From positions 1 through 41,424 of IMG/VR virus record IMGVR_UViG_3300050821_003342: a stretch of DNA of 41,424 nucleotides. One strand, written 5' to 3'. Below the pieces are notes generated by a model that saw nothing but the letters and a program-made list of their open reading frames with translations, did not search any database and had not been told where the DNA came from. Below, one piece after another: positions 21,232 to 30,727 of this stretch. Positions within the stretch are counted from its first letter, which is position 1. The number at the start of each line of letters is the position of its first letter. A program made the translations under genes and the position numbers. The stretch is from a virus.

Positions 21232-21969
21232 ATGGCGGGTGAAGGCGATGACGAGGAAGTCGTCACAGGGACCGAAAGTGAAGACGCCGCCGGGTCGGAC
21301 GCCCCAGAGCGGGACGACGACAGCGAAGTATCCGCCGAACACGCTGACGACCAAGAAGACGATGGGCAACCGGAAGTAGACGCCGAACCGGCTGCAAAGC
21401 CGGGGCGGGCCGAGAGCCGAATCCAGCGTCTGGCGAACGAAGCCAAGGCGGCGCGCGAGGAAGCGGCAGCCGCACGGCGAGAGGCAGAGGAAGCAAAGCG
21501 CGCTGCATGGCAGCGGCAGGATCGAGATTCGAGGGAAGTCCACGAAGCGCGTCGCGCGCTGATGACCCCCGAGGAGAGAAACGCAGACGACATGGCGCAG
21601 ATGCGGCGCGAATTCGCGCAGCAGCGTCACCAGGATCAGATGACCACCGCGGCCTTGATGGACAAGACCGCATACGACGCGAAGGCAACGATCAACCCGG
21701 TCTACGCGAAGTTCAAAGGCGAGGTGGAGGACAGGTTTCAGGAGCAGTTGCGCAAGGGCCAGCCGGTCGAGCGCGAGATCATCCTGAAGGTTCTTCTCGG
21801 CGAACGCGCTCTTGAGGGGGCGGGCAAGTCGGGACCAGCGAGGCGGCAGGCCAGTCGGCGGGTCGAATCGCAGCGGGTAGCGCCGGGGAGCGGCAGGGGG
21901 GATGCCCCCTCCAATCGCGGCAAGGCGGGAGACACCGCCGAGAGTCGGTTGAAGGACGTGATTATCTAG
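21232..21969 (+). CDS. Scaffold protein (245 aa)
   Basis: Directly upstream of the capsid gene. The N-terminal 60 residues are very acidic (DDEEVVTGTESEDAAGSDAP); residues 60-125 are a charged coiled coil (RIQRLANEAKAAREEAAAAR, REAEEAKRAAWQRQDRDSRE); the C-terminus is basic (RRQASRRVESQRV) and ends AESRLKDVII. Acidic N-terminus, central coil and basic capsid-binding tail are the usual plan of phage scaffolds. It would assemble the procapsid and leave before packaging. Confidence 0.8.
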   Translation: MAGEGDDEEVVTGTESEDAAGSDAPERDDDSEVSAEHADDQEDDGQPEVDAEPAAKPGRAESRIQRLANEAKAAREEAAAARREAEEAKRAAWQRQDRDSREVHEARRALMTPEERNADDMAQMRREFAQQRHQDQMTTAALMDKTAYDAKATINPVYAKFKGEVEDRFQEQLRKGQPVEREIILKVLLGERALEGAGKSGPARRQASRRVESQRVAPGSGRGDAPSNRGKAGDTAESRLKDVII

Positions 21970-22010
21970 CGGCGGCCCACCGGCCCCCGCGTTGACGCAC
22001 GAGGGCTAGA

Positions 22011-23372
22011 ATGGCTGTCAATCAGGCTTCGCAATTTTCGAGCGATATCGTTGCCTACATCGCCGAGAAAACCCTTCCCCTCACCCGCAAGCAATTGGTC
22101 GCCTACCAGTTCGGCGATCCGCTGACCCTCCCGAAAGGTCGAGGGACCACCTACACGGCCACCCGCTATCTGCGCATCCCGCTGCCGCTCTCGCCGCTCT
22201 CCGAAGGCGTTCCTCCGATCGGCGAGACGATGACGATCCAGCAGGTCTCGGCCGTCGCGCAGCAGTGGGGCGACAAGGTGACGATCACCGACGTCGCCGA
22301 GATGACGATCTACCATCCGCTGTTTCAGAAGGCGACCGAACTGGTCGGCCTGCAGGTCGCGGAAACGCTGGAGCGCAACACCTTCAACACGCTCAACTCC
22401 GGCACGCAGATCAACTACGTCAATTCGCGCGGCGCGCGTGCTTCGCTCGTTGCCGGCGACGTGCTCAGCCCGTTCGAGGTCCAGCGCTCCTACTCGATGA
22501 TGTTCAACCTCGGCGCCCCTCGCTTCATGGGCGACGAGATGACCGACACCAAGCTCGAAGCCGACGCGGGCGGGGCGAAGGCGTCGAAGAATCCGCGGCA
22601 GATGCCGCACTACACCTCGATCATCCACCCATTCGTCGCCGCCGACCTGCGCCAGAATTCCCAGGTGCAGACCGCGTGGTCCTACTCGGACATCAACCGC
22701 CTCTACAATTTCGAGGCCGGCGAGTTCAACGGCATCCGGTTCTGCGAATCGAACATGGTGCCGTTCTGGACCGGCATCGCGAACAACTCGGCGGGCCTGA
22801 CCTACACGCCGGGCGCGGCGGGCAATCTCGCGACCGGGACCTACTACATCGAGGTCACCGGCTCCGACACGCAGAACCAGTTCGAGAGCCAAATCTACCA
22901 GATTTCGGCGTCGCAGTCGGTCACCGGCCCGAACGGATCGATCTCGGTCAAACTGCCGTCGACCACCGGATTCACCTACAACGTCTACATCTCGACGTCC
23001 GCAACGATGGCGAGCTCGAACCTCGGCCTGACCGCATCAGGCCCGACCGTTGGTCCGCTCGCGGGTCAGGCGGTGCAGCTCGCGGCCGGATCGACCGTCA
23101 TCATCACCGGCACCGGCGCTGCGCAGCAGCCACCGGCGGCGCCCGCAACGGGTGTCACGGTCTATCCGACCTTCGTCATCGCCCGCGGCGCCTACGGTCA
23201 GGTCATGCTCGACGACGTGAAGTTCACGTACCTCAAGGAGGCCGACAAGTCCGACCCGCTGAACCAGCTTCGCGTGGTCGGGTGGAAGACCATGTACGGC
23301 ACCCTGATCGAGAACAACCAGTTCTTCATGCGCATCGAGTCCGTCTCGGCCTTCTCGGCGACCTTCGGCTGA
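22011..23372 (+). CDS. Major capsid protein, N4-gp56 family (453 aa)
   Basis: HK97-fold shell protein. The start MAVNQASQFSSDIVAYIAEK, then TLPLTRKQLVAYQFGDP, KGRGTTYTATRYLRIP, EGVPPIGETMTIQQVS and QWGDKVTITDVAEMTIYHP are typical of N4-gp56-type capsid proteins. Residues about 260-385 look inserted: NSAGLTYTPGAAGNLATGTY, NVYISTSATMASSNLGL, with FN3/Ig-like beta strands, before the fold resumes at YPTFVIARGAYGQVMLDDVK. The insert likely projects on the capsid surface. The phage otherwise lacks N4 hallmarks such as a virion RNA polymerase. Confidence 0.88.
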   Translation: MAVNQASQFSSDIVAYIAEKTLPLTRKQLVAYQFGDPLTLPKGRGTTYTATRYLRIPLPLSPLSEGVPPIGETMTIQQVSAVAQQWGDKVTITDVAEMTIYHPLFQKATELVGLQVAETLERNTFNTLNSGTQINYVNSRGARASLVAGDVLSPFEVQRSYSMMFNLGAPRFMGDEMTDTKLEADAGGAKASKNPRQMPHYTSIIHPFVAADLRQNSQVQTAWSYSDINRLYNFEAGEFNGIRFCESNMVPFWTGIANNSAGLTYTPGAAGNLATGTYYIEVTGSDTQNQFESQIYQISASQSVTGPNGSISVKLPSTTGFTYNVYISTSATMASSNLGLTASGPTVGPLAGQAVQLAAGSTVIITGTGAAQQPPAAPATGVTVYPTFVIARGAYGQVMLDDVKFTYLKEADKSDPLNQLRVVGWKTMYGTLIENNQFFMRIESVSAFSATFG

Positions 23373-23384
23373 TCGGGGTACACG

Positions 23385-23681
23385 ATGGCGACGGGAACGC
23401 TCGGCACTGCGGCGACGACCACGTTGACGTCGCTCAATCCGTGGACCGCCTCGACGGCTCCGGCCGACGTGGCGTCCATCGGGATTGCGATCCTCAACGA
23501 TCTGAACGTCAACCATCCGATCTTTCCGGGCGCCTTCGCGCAGAACGGCCTGCTCTACGTCCCCAACAGGGGCGTTCTGCGGGTGCTGCCCGGCGACTAT
23601 GTGGGCGTGGACCCGAACGGGTGGCCCATCCTGGTGTCGAAGAATTCGATTGCCGGCTCTGGCTGGTCGCACTCACCCTGA
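23385..23681 (+). CDS. Capsid-associated protein, decoration candidate (98 aa)
   Basis: Thr/Ala-rich start (TGTLGTAATTTLTSLNPW) followed by a compact beta domain with HPIFPGAFAQNGLLYVPNRG and VLRVLPGDYVGVDPNGWP. Small beta-rich proteins immediately after capsid genes are often decoration or stabilising proteins; this assignment rests on position and composition. Twelve bp after the capsid gene. Confidence 0.6.
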   Translation: MATGTLGTAATTTLTSLNPWTASTAPADVASIGIAILNDLNVNHPIFPGAFAQNGLLYVPNRGVLRVLPGDYVGVDPNGWPILVSKNSIAGSGWSHSP

Positions 23682-23690
23682 GGACGCAAC

Positions 23691-24146
23691 ATGGCAAAGA
23701 AGTCTCTTTTTGCATCAGATCAGCCGCCGCTCGATGCCGAGCTTCTGACCGAGACCGAAGTTCAGGAGCTTTCCGCCGAAGTGCAGGCGGAAGTCGATGA
23801 GGAACGCAGGGAAGCCGCGCGCAAGTCCCTCAAGGAGAAGCTGCGCAAGGAAGCCCGCCAGAAGCAGGGCCTCGCCGAGGCGCAGGAGAGCGTAACGATC
23901 GACCTCGCGCCGTATGCGGATCGGCTGCTGATCGACAACGTCGCCTATCTCCAGGGCATGACCTACACGGTTCCGACGAGCCGCGCTGCGGTGTTGCGCG
24001 AGCAGATGCAACGGACGTGGGGACATCAGTCGATCATCGACGGCAAATCCGAGAACTTCTACCGCAAGTCCCGCGGCGCTCGGGTCATCCCGGTCGGCGA
24101 GAACGGCGCGGCCGTGACCACCAGCAGCAGCCTCCTGAGGGCATGA
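23691..24146 (+). CDS. Head-region structural protein (151 aa)
   Basis: N-terminal half is a charged helix (EVQELSAEVQAEVDEERREA, KSLKEKLRKEARQKQGLAEA), C-terminal half (VTIDLAPYADRLLIDNVAYL, QGMTYTVPTSRAAVLREQMQ, RTWGHQSIIDGKSENFYRKS) is a conserved-looking beta segment. The pattern YLQGMTYTVP is seen in other phages with this capsid type. Probably a head completion or minor head protein. Confidence 0.6.
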   Translation: MAKKSLFASDQPPLDAELLTETEVQELSAEVQAEVDEERREAARKSLKEKLRKEARQKQGLAEAQESVTIDLAPYADRLLIDNVAYLQGMTYTVPTSRAAVLREQMQRTWGHQSIIDGKSENFYRKSRGARVIPVGENGAAVTTSSSLLRA

Positions 24147-24147
24147 C

Positions 24148-24570
24148 ATGGACGAGATCGAGAAAGTCCCGTCGATCGGCATTTCCTACACGGTCGAGCT
24201 TCCCGGCAAGAAAGCGCTGGTGATGCAGTCCTTCGTCGGCCGCGACGATCCGCCGAAGTTGCTCAACGACGTGCTCGACAAGATCAGGGTCGCGTCGGAG
24301 CGGCAGTTTGCTTTCGGCGCCATCCAGCAGCTCAAGCTGCAGCTCGAACAGGAGCAGAAGATCGCTTCCGACCATGCGGCGCGGCTCGCCCAGGTCGATG
24401 AGAACATCAAGCGCGAATGGACGAACGGAGGCCGGCGCGGCGAGATCAAGCTGTCGCAGAAGCAGCAGCAGGATCAGCAGCAGGCCTACGCGCACGCCGA
24501 GGAATGCAAGAAGCGCATCGACAAGGTGCGCAAGGACATCGCCGAATACGAGGCCATGATCGGGGCGTGA
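24148..24570 (+). CDS. Coiled-coil structural protein (140 aa)
   Basis: Begins one base after the previous stop. Residues 1-45 are a beta region (SIGISYTVELPGKKALVMQS); residues 47-137 are coiled coil (QLKLQLEQEQKIASDHAARL, QQQDQQQAYAHAEECKKRID). Likely a minor virion or assembly protein. No family recognised. Confidence 0.55.
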   Translation: MDEIEKVPSIGISYTVELPGKKALVMQSFVGRDDPPKLLNDVLDKIRVASERQFAFGAIQQLKLQLEQEQKIASDHAARLAQVDENIKREWTNGGRRGEIKLSQKQQQDQQQAYAHAEECKKRIDKVRKDIAEYEAMIGA

Positions 24571-24574
24571 GGGT

Positions 24575-25318
24575 GTGGCACTCACCGCAGCACAGATTAT
24601 CACGCTGTCTTGCCAGATGGCGAAGTGCCCAGGCTTCACAGCCCAGGCATTGCAGTTCCTGAACGCGATCCTTCAGGAACTCGCGCAGGACTACGATTTC
24701 AACGTAATCCGCAAGACCTTCACGTTCAATTTCTCGACCAGCGCGAACGGCAACGGGTATGCGGCCGGGTCCGGCCCAAACCTGATGCCGGCCGATTTTC
24801 TGCGGCTGCACCGGAACGGCTCGTTCTATTTCATCGTCCAGGTGCCGTACAAACTGATCGGCGTCACGCAGGAAGAATTCGACACGTTCGTTCAGCAGCC
24901 GGGCCTGCAGTCGTATCCCTATCTCGCCTACGTGGACGTGACGCAAGTCGCGGGCCAGCAGCCCGGACTCTACGTGTGGCCGCCTGCATCGGGGGCCTAT
25001 CCGGCGACCATCCGTTACAACCCGCAAATGCCGGACATCACGGACACGTCCACGACGCCGTGGTTTCCGAACTCGAACTATCTCTACACGCGGCTTGCCG
25101 GAGAGCTGATGAAGATCAGCAACGACGACCGCTGGCAAGAGTTCTTGGGCGATTCCGATCCCGACAAGGACAAGGCCGGCAGCGCGGCATCGATTCTGCG
25201 CGCGTACCTCAAGATGAAGGACGACCCGGAGACGGCGGTTAAGACCGTCGAGCTCGACCGCCGTCTGTTCAAGCCCAACATCGCCAACGTCCGCAACACA
25301 AAAATGATCGGGTGGTGA
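24575..25318 (+). CDS. Head-tail connector/adaptor protein (247 aa)
   Basis: GTG start at 24575 (VALTAAQIITLSCQM). The helical start with ITLSCQMAKCPGF and FLNAILQELAQDYDF, followed by a beta domain (FTFNFSTSANGNGYAAGSGP, PADFLRLHRNGSFY, PYLAYVDVTQ, YVWPPASGAYPATIRYNPQM) and the C-terminal helices with DDRWQEFLGDSDPDKDKAGS and MKDDPETAVKTVELDRRLF, correspond to gp4/gp11-like tail-adaptor proteins of podoviruses that bind below the portal. Position after head genes fits. Confidence 0.72.
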   Translation: MALTAAQIITLSCQMAKCPGFTAQALQFLNAILQELAQDYDFNVIRKTFTFNFSTSANGNGYAAGSGPNLMPADFLRLHRNGSFYFIVQVPYKLIGVTQEEFDTFVQQPGLQSYPYLAYVDVTQVAGQQPGLYVWPPASGAYPATIRYNPQMPDITDTSTTPWFPNSNYLYTRLAGELMKISNDDRWQEFLGDSDPDKDKAGSAASILRAYLKMKDDPETAVKTVELDRRLFKPNIANVRNTKMIGW

Positions 25319-25320
25319 CC

Positions 25321-25518
25321 ATGCATCCCATGGAAAAGATCATCATCCTGATGACGGCCTGCCAAGTTCTTCAGATGATTTACACGCTGCGTCGCGTTCA
25401 CGCCTCTCATCAGGGAATCCGATACGTGATCGAGATGGCGCCGCTCGTCCTGTGCGTTGTTGCGCTCGTCGTTCTTGTCTCTCGAATCTTCAATCTGATC
25501 CCTTACGTCGGGATATGA
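25321..25518 (+). CDS. Small membrane protein (65 aa)
   Basis: ATG 25321. Two hydrophobic stretches, IIILMTACQVLQMIYTLR (about 6-23) and MAPLVLCVVALVVLVSRIFN (about 40-59), with a basic, His-containing loop between (RRVHASHQGIRY). Lies within the structural cluster rather than the lysis cassette, so it may be an additional holin or a virion-associated membrane protein. A GTG start 9 bp upstream is possible. Confidence 0.5.
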   Translation: MHPMEKIIILMTACQVLQMIYTLRRVHASHQGIRYVIEMAPLVLCVVALVVLVSRIFNLIPYVGI

Positions 25519-25522
25519 CGCG

Positions 25523-27721
25523 ATGAAACGAATACTCATAGCGCTCGGCTTTCTGGCATCCCTGATTTCGGGATCGGCTGCGCAGCAGACCAAGTCGCAG
25601 CTCAACACCGAGGTCTCGACCAACTATCCCGACAACACTACGGGCCTGATTACGCCGTCAATTCTCCGATCAACTACGAATGACCTGATTGCGTCCTGGC
25701 AGCAGGGCACTAGGGTAAATGCGCAGACCGGAACGACCTACACGTTCGTCGTCGGAGATTACGGAAATCTGGTCACCTTCAACAATGTCGGCGCAATTGC
25801 TGCATCCCTTCCGCAGGCGACCGGGTCATTCGCGACGTTCAACGTCTACGTCAAGAATCTGGGCGCCGGAACGGTCACCATCACGCCGACCACGTCGACG
25901 ATTAATGGGGCGTCGTCTTACGCGCTGACGACAGGGGTCGGGGCTCAGATCATTTCAGACGGTGTGAATTATCAAGTCTGGACCGGCGCTCCATCACCTC
26001 CGTGGTCGCCGCAAATCCATCAGGACGGCGGCTGCGCGAATCACGGTCACGTTCTGGCGTGGAGCGACTGCAACTTTGATCTGGCGGTTGATTTCATCAA
26101 CGCCGCGAGTGCGGACGCCTCGCAAATCTATCAGTATTCAATCACGGGCTCGATCACCGGCGGAAACACGCCGACGTTCAGGTTTGTGATTGGCGGCGTC
26201 AACCACGATGTCGTCTACACGGTGCAGGGCGGCGACACCACGACGACGATCGCCACTGCGTTCGCGGCCTGCATCAACGGCGGATCGACCAACTGCACGG
26301 GCGGTCCCGGCCTGATCTCCGCGATGGCGGCGTTTCTCGGCAGCGACGGTATCGGATATCGACCCAGCGCGGGTAGCAGCACGAATTCGGTGTTTTTCGA
26401 TTTCCCGTGGGCCGCGTCGGGCAACTCGATCTCGATCCTGACGCCCGGCACTCTCACGATCACCAAGACGAGCACCGATCTTCTCGATATCGGGCCGCTC
26501 TACAAGTGTGGTCGCAATGTCCCTGGCCGAACACCGACCTTGGGCGATGAACTTTGCACTTGGCAGGTGTCCGGTCAATCCGGTCCCAACACCGGATATG
26601 ACAGCACATTCGGGGCGATGACCGTCAACTATATGGGCGGGTCTGCGGGGTCAGCAAGCGCACGAATAGCTCTAGGCGCGGTGTCCGCCGGGACTAACGC
26701 GCATAGCACTCTCTTTGTCGGTCCGAAGGGTGTCTACACGTCGGACACGGACGGCAGCAGCAATCCTTGCAATGCCTTCACAGGCATTATCGGCGATCCT
26801 GGTTTCGGAGCGTTTTCCGCGTGCGGGCAGATTTTCGCGGGGATGCACAACTATTCCGGCGAGACTGTCGGCAACCTCGCGATGATCGAAAGCTCCGGCT
26901 TCTTGCGGGTGCGAGGAAACGCGCAGCAGCCATCGTCCGGCCAGGGCATCGAGATTTTCATGGATAACGGAGCCTCGCCGCAGGCGGGGACGATCCGCGC
27001 CTACAACGCCGGAACCACGGCATTTACGCCGCTGCATCTTGGTGCGCAGCCTCTGATGGTCGACAAGACGCTCACGGTCGGCCTGCCGAATCTGACGACG
27101 AACGACAGCATCATCAACGCGAACCTCAATGCGGCAGTGCCGCCAGCGAACCCGACCACGGGTGCTCATCTGTCCTTGCTGGATGCGACGGTGGGCGGCT
27201 TCAACGTGGATGCCTTCGCGCAAAATGGGCAGAACCTTTTCCGCCGTGCGAACGGAACGAACGCCAGCCCCACAGGTCTGGTTGACGGCGATACGATCGG
27301 TGGCCTTCGTTGGGATGGATTCGCTGGGGCCAGCACGAACGCATATGTGGGAGGAAAGGCATTTCTGCTTGTCGTGGCTTCGGGCACTTGGAGCAACACG
27401 AATAACGCGACAAATATGAAGGTGCTTCTCGTCGCGCCGAGCACGACCGGCGTAGCAGAGACGGCGCGTTTCTGGGGATCAGGCTCATTCAATGCGACTT
27501 CTTCGCCGACCGATGCCGGAGCAGGTTCGGTGGTGATGAAGCAGAACACCACGAACAAGGGCGCGACCATCACGGCGACAGCTCCGGGAGCCGCGAACGG
27601 ATCGCTTGTGTTCGGATGCGGCACCAACGCGGGAACGGCAGCTCTGTTCGCTGGCTCAGGAACATCGACGACGCTGACGCGGGTTCTCGACAACATCGGC
27701 TCAGGGGTGACGGGATGTTAA
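25523..27721 (+). CDS. Tail fibre/spike protein with signal peptide (732 aa)
   Basis: Large beta-rich fibre. The first 20 residues (MKRILIALGFLASLISGSAA) have all features of a Sec signal peptide. Next comes an attachment-like segment (LNTEVSTNYPDNTTGLITPS), then long Thr/Ser/Gly-rich strands (NVYVKNLGAGTVTITPTTST, GGNTPTFRFVIGGVNHDVVY), and a C-terminal shaft-like region (PSTTGVAETARFWGSGSF, NTTNKGATITATAPGAANGS). Likely binds host surface polysaccharide or an outer-membrane receptor; no enzymatic motif is visible. A signal peptide on a fibre is unusual (see findings). Confidence 0.7.
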   Translation: MKRILIALGFLASLISGSAAQQTKSQLNTEVSTNYPDNTTGLITPSILRSTTNDLIASWQQGTRVNAQTGTTYTFVVGDYGNLVTFNNVGAIAASLPQATGSFATFNVYVKNLGAGTVTITPTTSTINGASSYALTTGVGAQIISDGVNYQVWTGAPSPPWSPQIHQDGGCANHGHVLAWSDCNFDLAVDFINAASADASQIYQYSITGSITGGNTPTFRFVIGGVNHDVVYTVQGGDTTTTIATAFAACINGGSTNCTGGPGLISAMAAFLGSDGIGYRPSAGSSTNSVFFDFPWAASGNSISILTPGTLTITKTSTDLLDIGPLYKCGRNVPGRTPTLGDELCTWQVSGQSGPNTGYDSTFGAMTVNYMGGSAGSASARIALGAVSAGTNAHSTLFVGPKGVYTSDTDGSSNPCNAFTGIIGDPGFGAFSACGQIFAGMHNYSGETVGNLAMIESSGFLRVRGNAQQPSSGQGIEIFMDNGASPQAGTIRAYNAGTTAFTPLHLGAQPLMVDKTLTVGLPNLTTNDSIINANLNAAVPPANPTTGAHLSLLDATVGGFNVDAFAQNGQNLFRRANGTNASPTGLVDGDTIGGLRWDGFAGASTNAYVGGKAFLLVVASGTWSNTNNATNMKVLLVAPSTTGVAETARFWGSGSFNATSSPTDAGAGSVVMKQNTTNKGATITATAPGAANGSLVFGCGTNAGTAALFAGSGTSTTLTRVLDNIGSGVTGC

Positions 27722-27957
27722 AGCGTGTTGCCGTTTGGATTGCTCTGCTAGCCCCCGCGGTAGCATTTGCGCAGCAGCCTCTCATGATCGATGCCGACGC
27801 GCTCGGCCGCGAGATCGGCCAACTCGTGATCCAGAAGAACGCGGTTCAGGCGCAGGTTAATCAGCTTCGGGCGCAGCTTGCGCATGCTCAGGAGCGCATC
27901 AAGGCGCTTGAGGACAAATACGAGCCGAAGTCAGGAGCCTCGCCGGAGAATAAATGA
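27715..27957 (+). CDS. Secreted/periplasmic coiled-coil protein (80 aa)
   Basis: ATG 27715 overlaps the fibre stop by 7 bp. MLKRVAVWIALLAPAVAFAQ is a signal peptide or membrane anchor; residues 30-68 are a coiled coil (EIGQLVIQKNAVQAQVNQLR, AQLAHAQERIKALEDKY). Topology resembles spanins, but it lies among tail genes. It may also be a fibre chaperone or a structural coil. Coupled to the next gene by ATGA. Confidence 0.6.
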   Translation: MLKRVAVWIALLAPAVAFAQQPLMIDADALGREIGQLVIQKNAVQAQVNQLRAQLAHAQERIKALEDKYEPKSGASPENK

Positions 27958-29645
27958 GCCTCCGTCGTTCCACCCCTCTGACCTTCAACCCGCGTAGCCT
28001 GTCGGACGCGCTGGATGGAACGAACGTGTTTGCGGGCGCAATGGCGTCGCTGCAGAACCTCGTTCCTGATCCATCGACTCGCGCGCTGTGGCAGTGTCGT
28101 CCGGCCGCTATCAGCCTCATCAATTTTGCGACCCAAGGTGGCGGGTTCAGCAGCGGATTTTCGAGCGGATTCCAACTGGGATTTTCTCAACTTCCGATCG
28201 GCTTGATCTCGTGCCTCAAGGTGATTGGTAACGTCGCCTACGGCATGGTCGCGACGGCCCGCAATCCGGGAAATGACGAGCCGTTCGCCTACAACCTTCT
28301 GACCAACACGTTCGCGCTCATCAGCGGTGTTACGAGCGCAAACACGCCGGCCAGTCCAGCAGCGACGGGCGCGTGGACGCCGCCGACGATGGACCTCGTG
28401 GGCACGAACCTGCTGGTCACGCATCCGGGATACACTGGGGCGGGCGGCGTCTATTTCGGCTGGTTCGATATCTCCAATCCGTCCGCGATCACCTGGAGCG
28501 GCGGACAACTCAGCGGGGCCGTCACGTTCGCCACGGCCCCGGCCGCGGTGCGCAACTTCAACGGTCGCGCCTACTGGATCACCAACCCGCCGACCGGACA
28601 GCCGGCGGTGATTTTCTCCGATGTGCTCGTTCCGCGCACCGTCACCAATGCGAACCAGGTCATCACCTTCGACGACAATGTGCCGCTGACCGCGCTCGCG
28701 CCGCTGCCGCTGAACAATCAGCTCGGCGGCATCATTCAGGCGCTCATCGTGTTCAAGGGCGTCCAGAACATGTACCAGATCACCGGGGACGCCGCGTCAA
28801 CGAGCAACCCTCTCTCCAAGAACGCGCTCAACGTCGCGACCGGAACGCTGGCGCCCAACTCGATCGCGTCGACCCCGAAGGGCCTCGCCTTCATCGCGCC
28901 GGACGGCCTGCGCTTCATCGACTTCAACGGCAACGTGGGCGACCCGACCGGAACGGACGGCATGGGCAAGACGCTGCCGTTCATCTACTCGGTGGTGCCA
29001 TCCCGCATGTGCGCCGCCGCGAATGGCTCGATCTATCGGGTGACGACGCAGGACGGATCGCTCAACGGATCGCCGTGGGTCGAATACTGGTACGACATGA
29101 CGCGGCAGATTTGGTCTGGGCCACACACGTTCCCGGCCTCGGGCGTCGCGCCTTACAACAACACGTTCATCATGGCGCCGCGCAACGTCGCGGGCGCGCT
29201 GTGGCAGGCCGACTTCGTGCAGAGCGCGACCTCTACGTTCACCGAGAACGGCTCCCCGATCACGTTCAACTGGACGACAAGCATGCTCCCGGACCCAAAC
29301 GACATGTCCGAGCACGCCATGATCGAGACGACGATCTACATGGGACAGGCATCGGGCGCGTCCTATTCGATCTCGGCCCTCGATCAGAACGGGACGATTC
29401 TGCAATCGGCGATTCTGACAAATACGTCTGTTCCGACGATCTGGGGCGCCTTCGCCTGGGGACAGGCGCCATGGGGCGGACAGCAGAGCCTGCTTTTCCC
29501 GCGTCGGGTGCCGTGGCCTGCGCCGATCGTGTTCCGTCGCATGCAATTGTATCTGACCGGAACGTCGAGCGCCGCCGTTCGCGTCGGCATGGCTCACATG
29601 AAGTACGAGAAGCTTGGATACCTCCAGCAATCGGATGCAGCCTGA
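27954..29645 (+). CDS. Beta-propeller-like tail hub/nozzle protein (563 aa)
   Basis: Basic start (MSLRRSTPLTFNPRSLSDAL) followed by repeated beta sheets with Trp/Gly turns (NLVPDPSTRALWQCRPAAIS, GWFDISNPSAITWSGGQLSG, FKGVQNMYQITGDAAS, LAFIAPDGLRFIDFNGNVGD, WVEYWYDMTRQIWSGPHTFP). Such repeats are typical of beta-propeller tail nozzle proteins, the P22 gp10/T7 gp12-type parts that close the tail after packaging. Overlaps its neighbours at both ends, consistent with co-translation with the fibre genes. No signal peptide here. Confidence 0.65.
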   Translation: MSLRRSTPLTFNPRSLSDALDGTNVFAGAMASLQNLVPDPSTRALWQCRPAAISLINFATQGGGFSSGFSSGFQLGFSQLPIGLISCLKVIGNVAYGMVATARNPGNDEPFAYNLLTNTFALISGVTSANTPASPAATGAWTPPTMDLVGTNLLVTHPGYTGAGGVYFGWFDISNPSAITWSGGQLSGAVTFATAPAAVRNFNGRAYWITNPPTGQPAVIFSDVLVPRTVTNANQVITFDDNVPLTALAPLPLNNQLGGIIQALIVFKGVQNMYQITGDAASTSNPLSKNALNVATGTLAPNSIASTPKGLAFIAPDGLRFIDFNGNVGDPTGTDGMGKTLPFIYSVVPSRMCAAANGSIYRVTTQDGSLNGSPWVEYWYDMTRQIWSGPHTFPASGVAPYNNTFIMAPRNVAGALWQADFVQSATSTFTENGSPITFNWTTSMLPDPNDMSEHAMIETTIYMGQASGASYSISALDQNGTILQSAILTNTSVPTIWGAFAWGQAPWGGQQSLLFPRRVPWPAPIVFRRMQLYLTGTSSAAVRVGMAHMKYEKLGYLQQSDAA

Positions 29646-30727
29646 TGAAGCGGATCACTCTTGCGATTCTGTTGTGGTTGACGATCGCCCCGGCATGGGC
29701 AGGCGTTCCCTGCTCGGTTCCGTTCCAGTTGCAGAACGGCGTGACTGCCGACGCGACCCAGGTGATGGCGAATTACAACGCCTTGATCGCGTGCCTCGGC
29801 AATGCGGCGGCGGCGGGCGCAAACAACGACATCACGTCGCTGTCCGCCCTCTCGACGCCGATCACGCCGGCCCAGGGCGGCACCACCGTTTTCGTCGGCG
29901 GCACGTCGAGCGGGACGAATACGCAGGTTGTCTCATCGGTCACGCCGTCGACGTTCTCGCTGACGTCCGGTCGGCAGGTGCTGTTCATCGTGGGCCTGGG
30001 CAACACCGGCCCGACGACGCTGAACGTGGCTTCTGCCGGCAATGTGAATTTCTTTCGCCGCACCCAGCTCGGCATTTCGGCCATGGTCGGCGGCGAGCTC
30101 GTCGCGGGGCATCCGGCGATTGCCGAATACGACGGAACTGAATTCGTCTGCATCACTTGCGGGCCGTATCTTGTCGGCGAGATCAAGAATTTCGCGGGGA
30201 GTACGGCGCCGGCCGGATGGGCCTTCATCGACGGCTCATGTCAGGTCCGCACCACCTTCGCCGACCTGTTCACGGTGATCGGCACCGCCTACGACCCGAC
30301 CGGATCGACCTGCGACACGGCGCACTTCGCGCTGCCGGACGGCCGCGGGCGCGTGCTCGCCGGCCAGGACAACATGGGCACGAACGGCGCGGCGAACCGG
30401 ATCACCAACGCCGCGTCAGGATGTACGGGAACCACGATCGGCGGGGCCGGGTGCGGCTCGCAAACGCACACGCAGACGCTCGCAGAATTGGCGGCGCACA
30501 CGCACGCGATCACCGATCCGGGGCACACTCATACTCTCAACAACGCTACCAATATTGCGAGTACGACCGGCGCAAATAATCAATTTCAGAGCGGCATCGC
30601 TGGCACGAGCGTCAACATCTCGGTGAATAGCGTGACGACCGGCATCTCTATCAACAGCGCCGGCACCGGCAACGCGATGCCGATTCTGAACCCGCTGCAG
30701 ATCGTGACCAAGATCATCAAACTCTAG
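29645..30727 (+). CDS. Tail fibre with collar domain and signal peptide (360 aa)
   Basis: MKRITLAILLWLTIAPAWAG is a typical Sec signal peptide. After a neck (FQLQNGVTADATQVMANYNA), residues 175-360 contain a phage tail collar domain: VGEIKNFAGSTAPAGWAFID, LPDGRGRVLAGQDNMGTNGA, then His-rich ETHTHTL-like turns (SQTHTQTLAELAAHTHAITD, GHTHTLNNATN) and the end MPILNPLQIVTKIIKL. HxH repeats bind iron in known collar-type fibres. The C-terminus matches the standard collar end (NPLQ..TKIIKL). Confidence 0.85.
   Translation: MKRITLAILLWLTIAPAWAGVPCSVPFQLQNGVTADATQVMANYNALIACLGNAAAAGANNDITSLSALSTPITPAQGGTTVFVGGTSSGTNTQVVSSVTPSTFSLTSGRQVLFIVGLGNTGPTTLNVASAGNVNFFRRTQLGISAMVGGELVAGHPAIAEYDGTEFVCITCGPYLVGEIKNFAGSTAPAGWAFIDGSCQVRTTFADLFTVIGTAYDPTGSTCDTAHFALPDGRGRVLAGQDNMGTNGAANRITNAASGCTGTTIGGAGCGSQTHTQTLAELAAHTHAITDPGHTHTLNNATNIASTTGANNQFQSGIAGTSVNISVNSVTTGISINSAGTGNAMPILNPLQIVTKIIKL

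Noticed and set aside
22011-23372. Calling the phage an N4-like virus because of its capsid type
   Set aside because: There is no virion RNA polymerase, no N4 polymerase set and the genome is far smaller; the capsid family is shared more widely.
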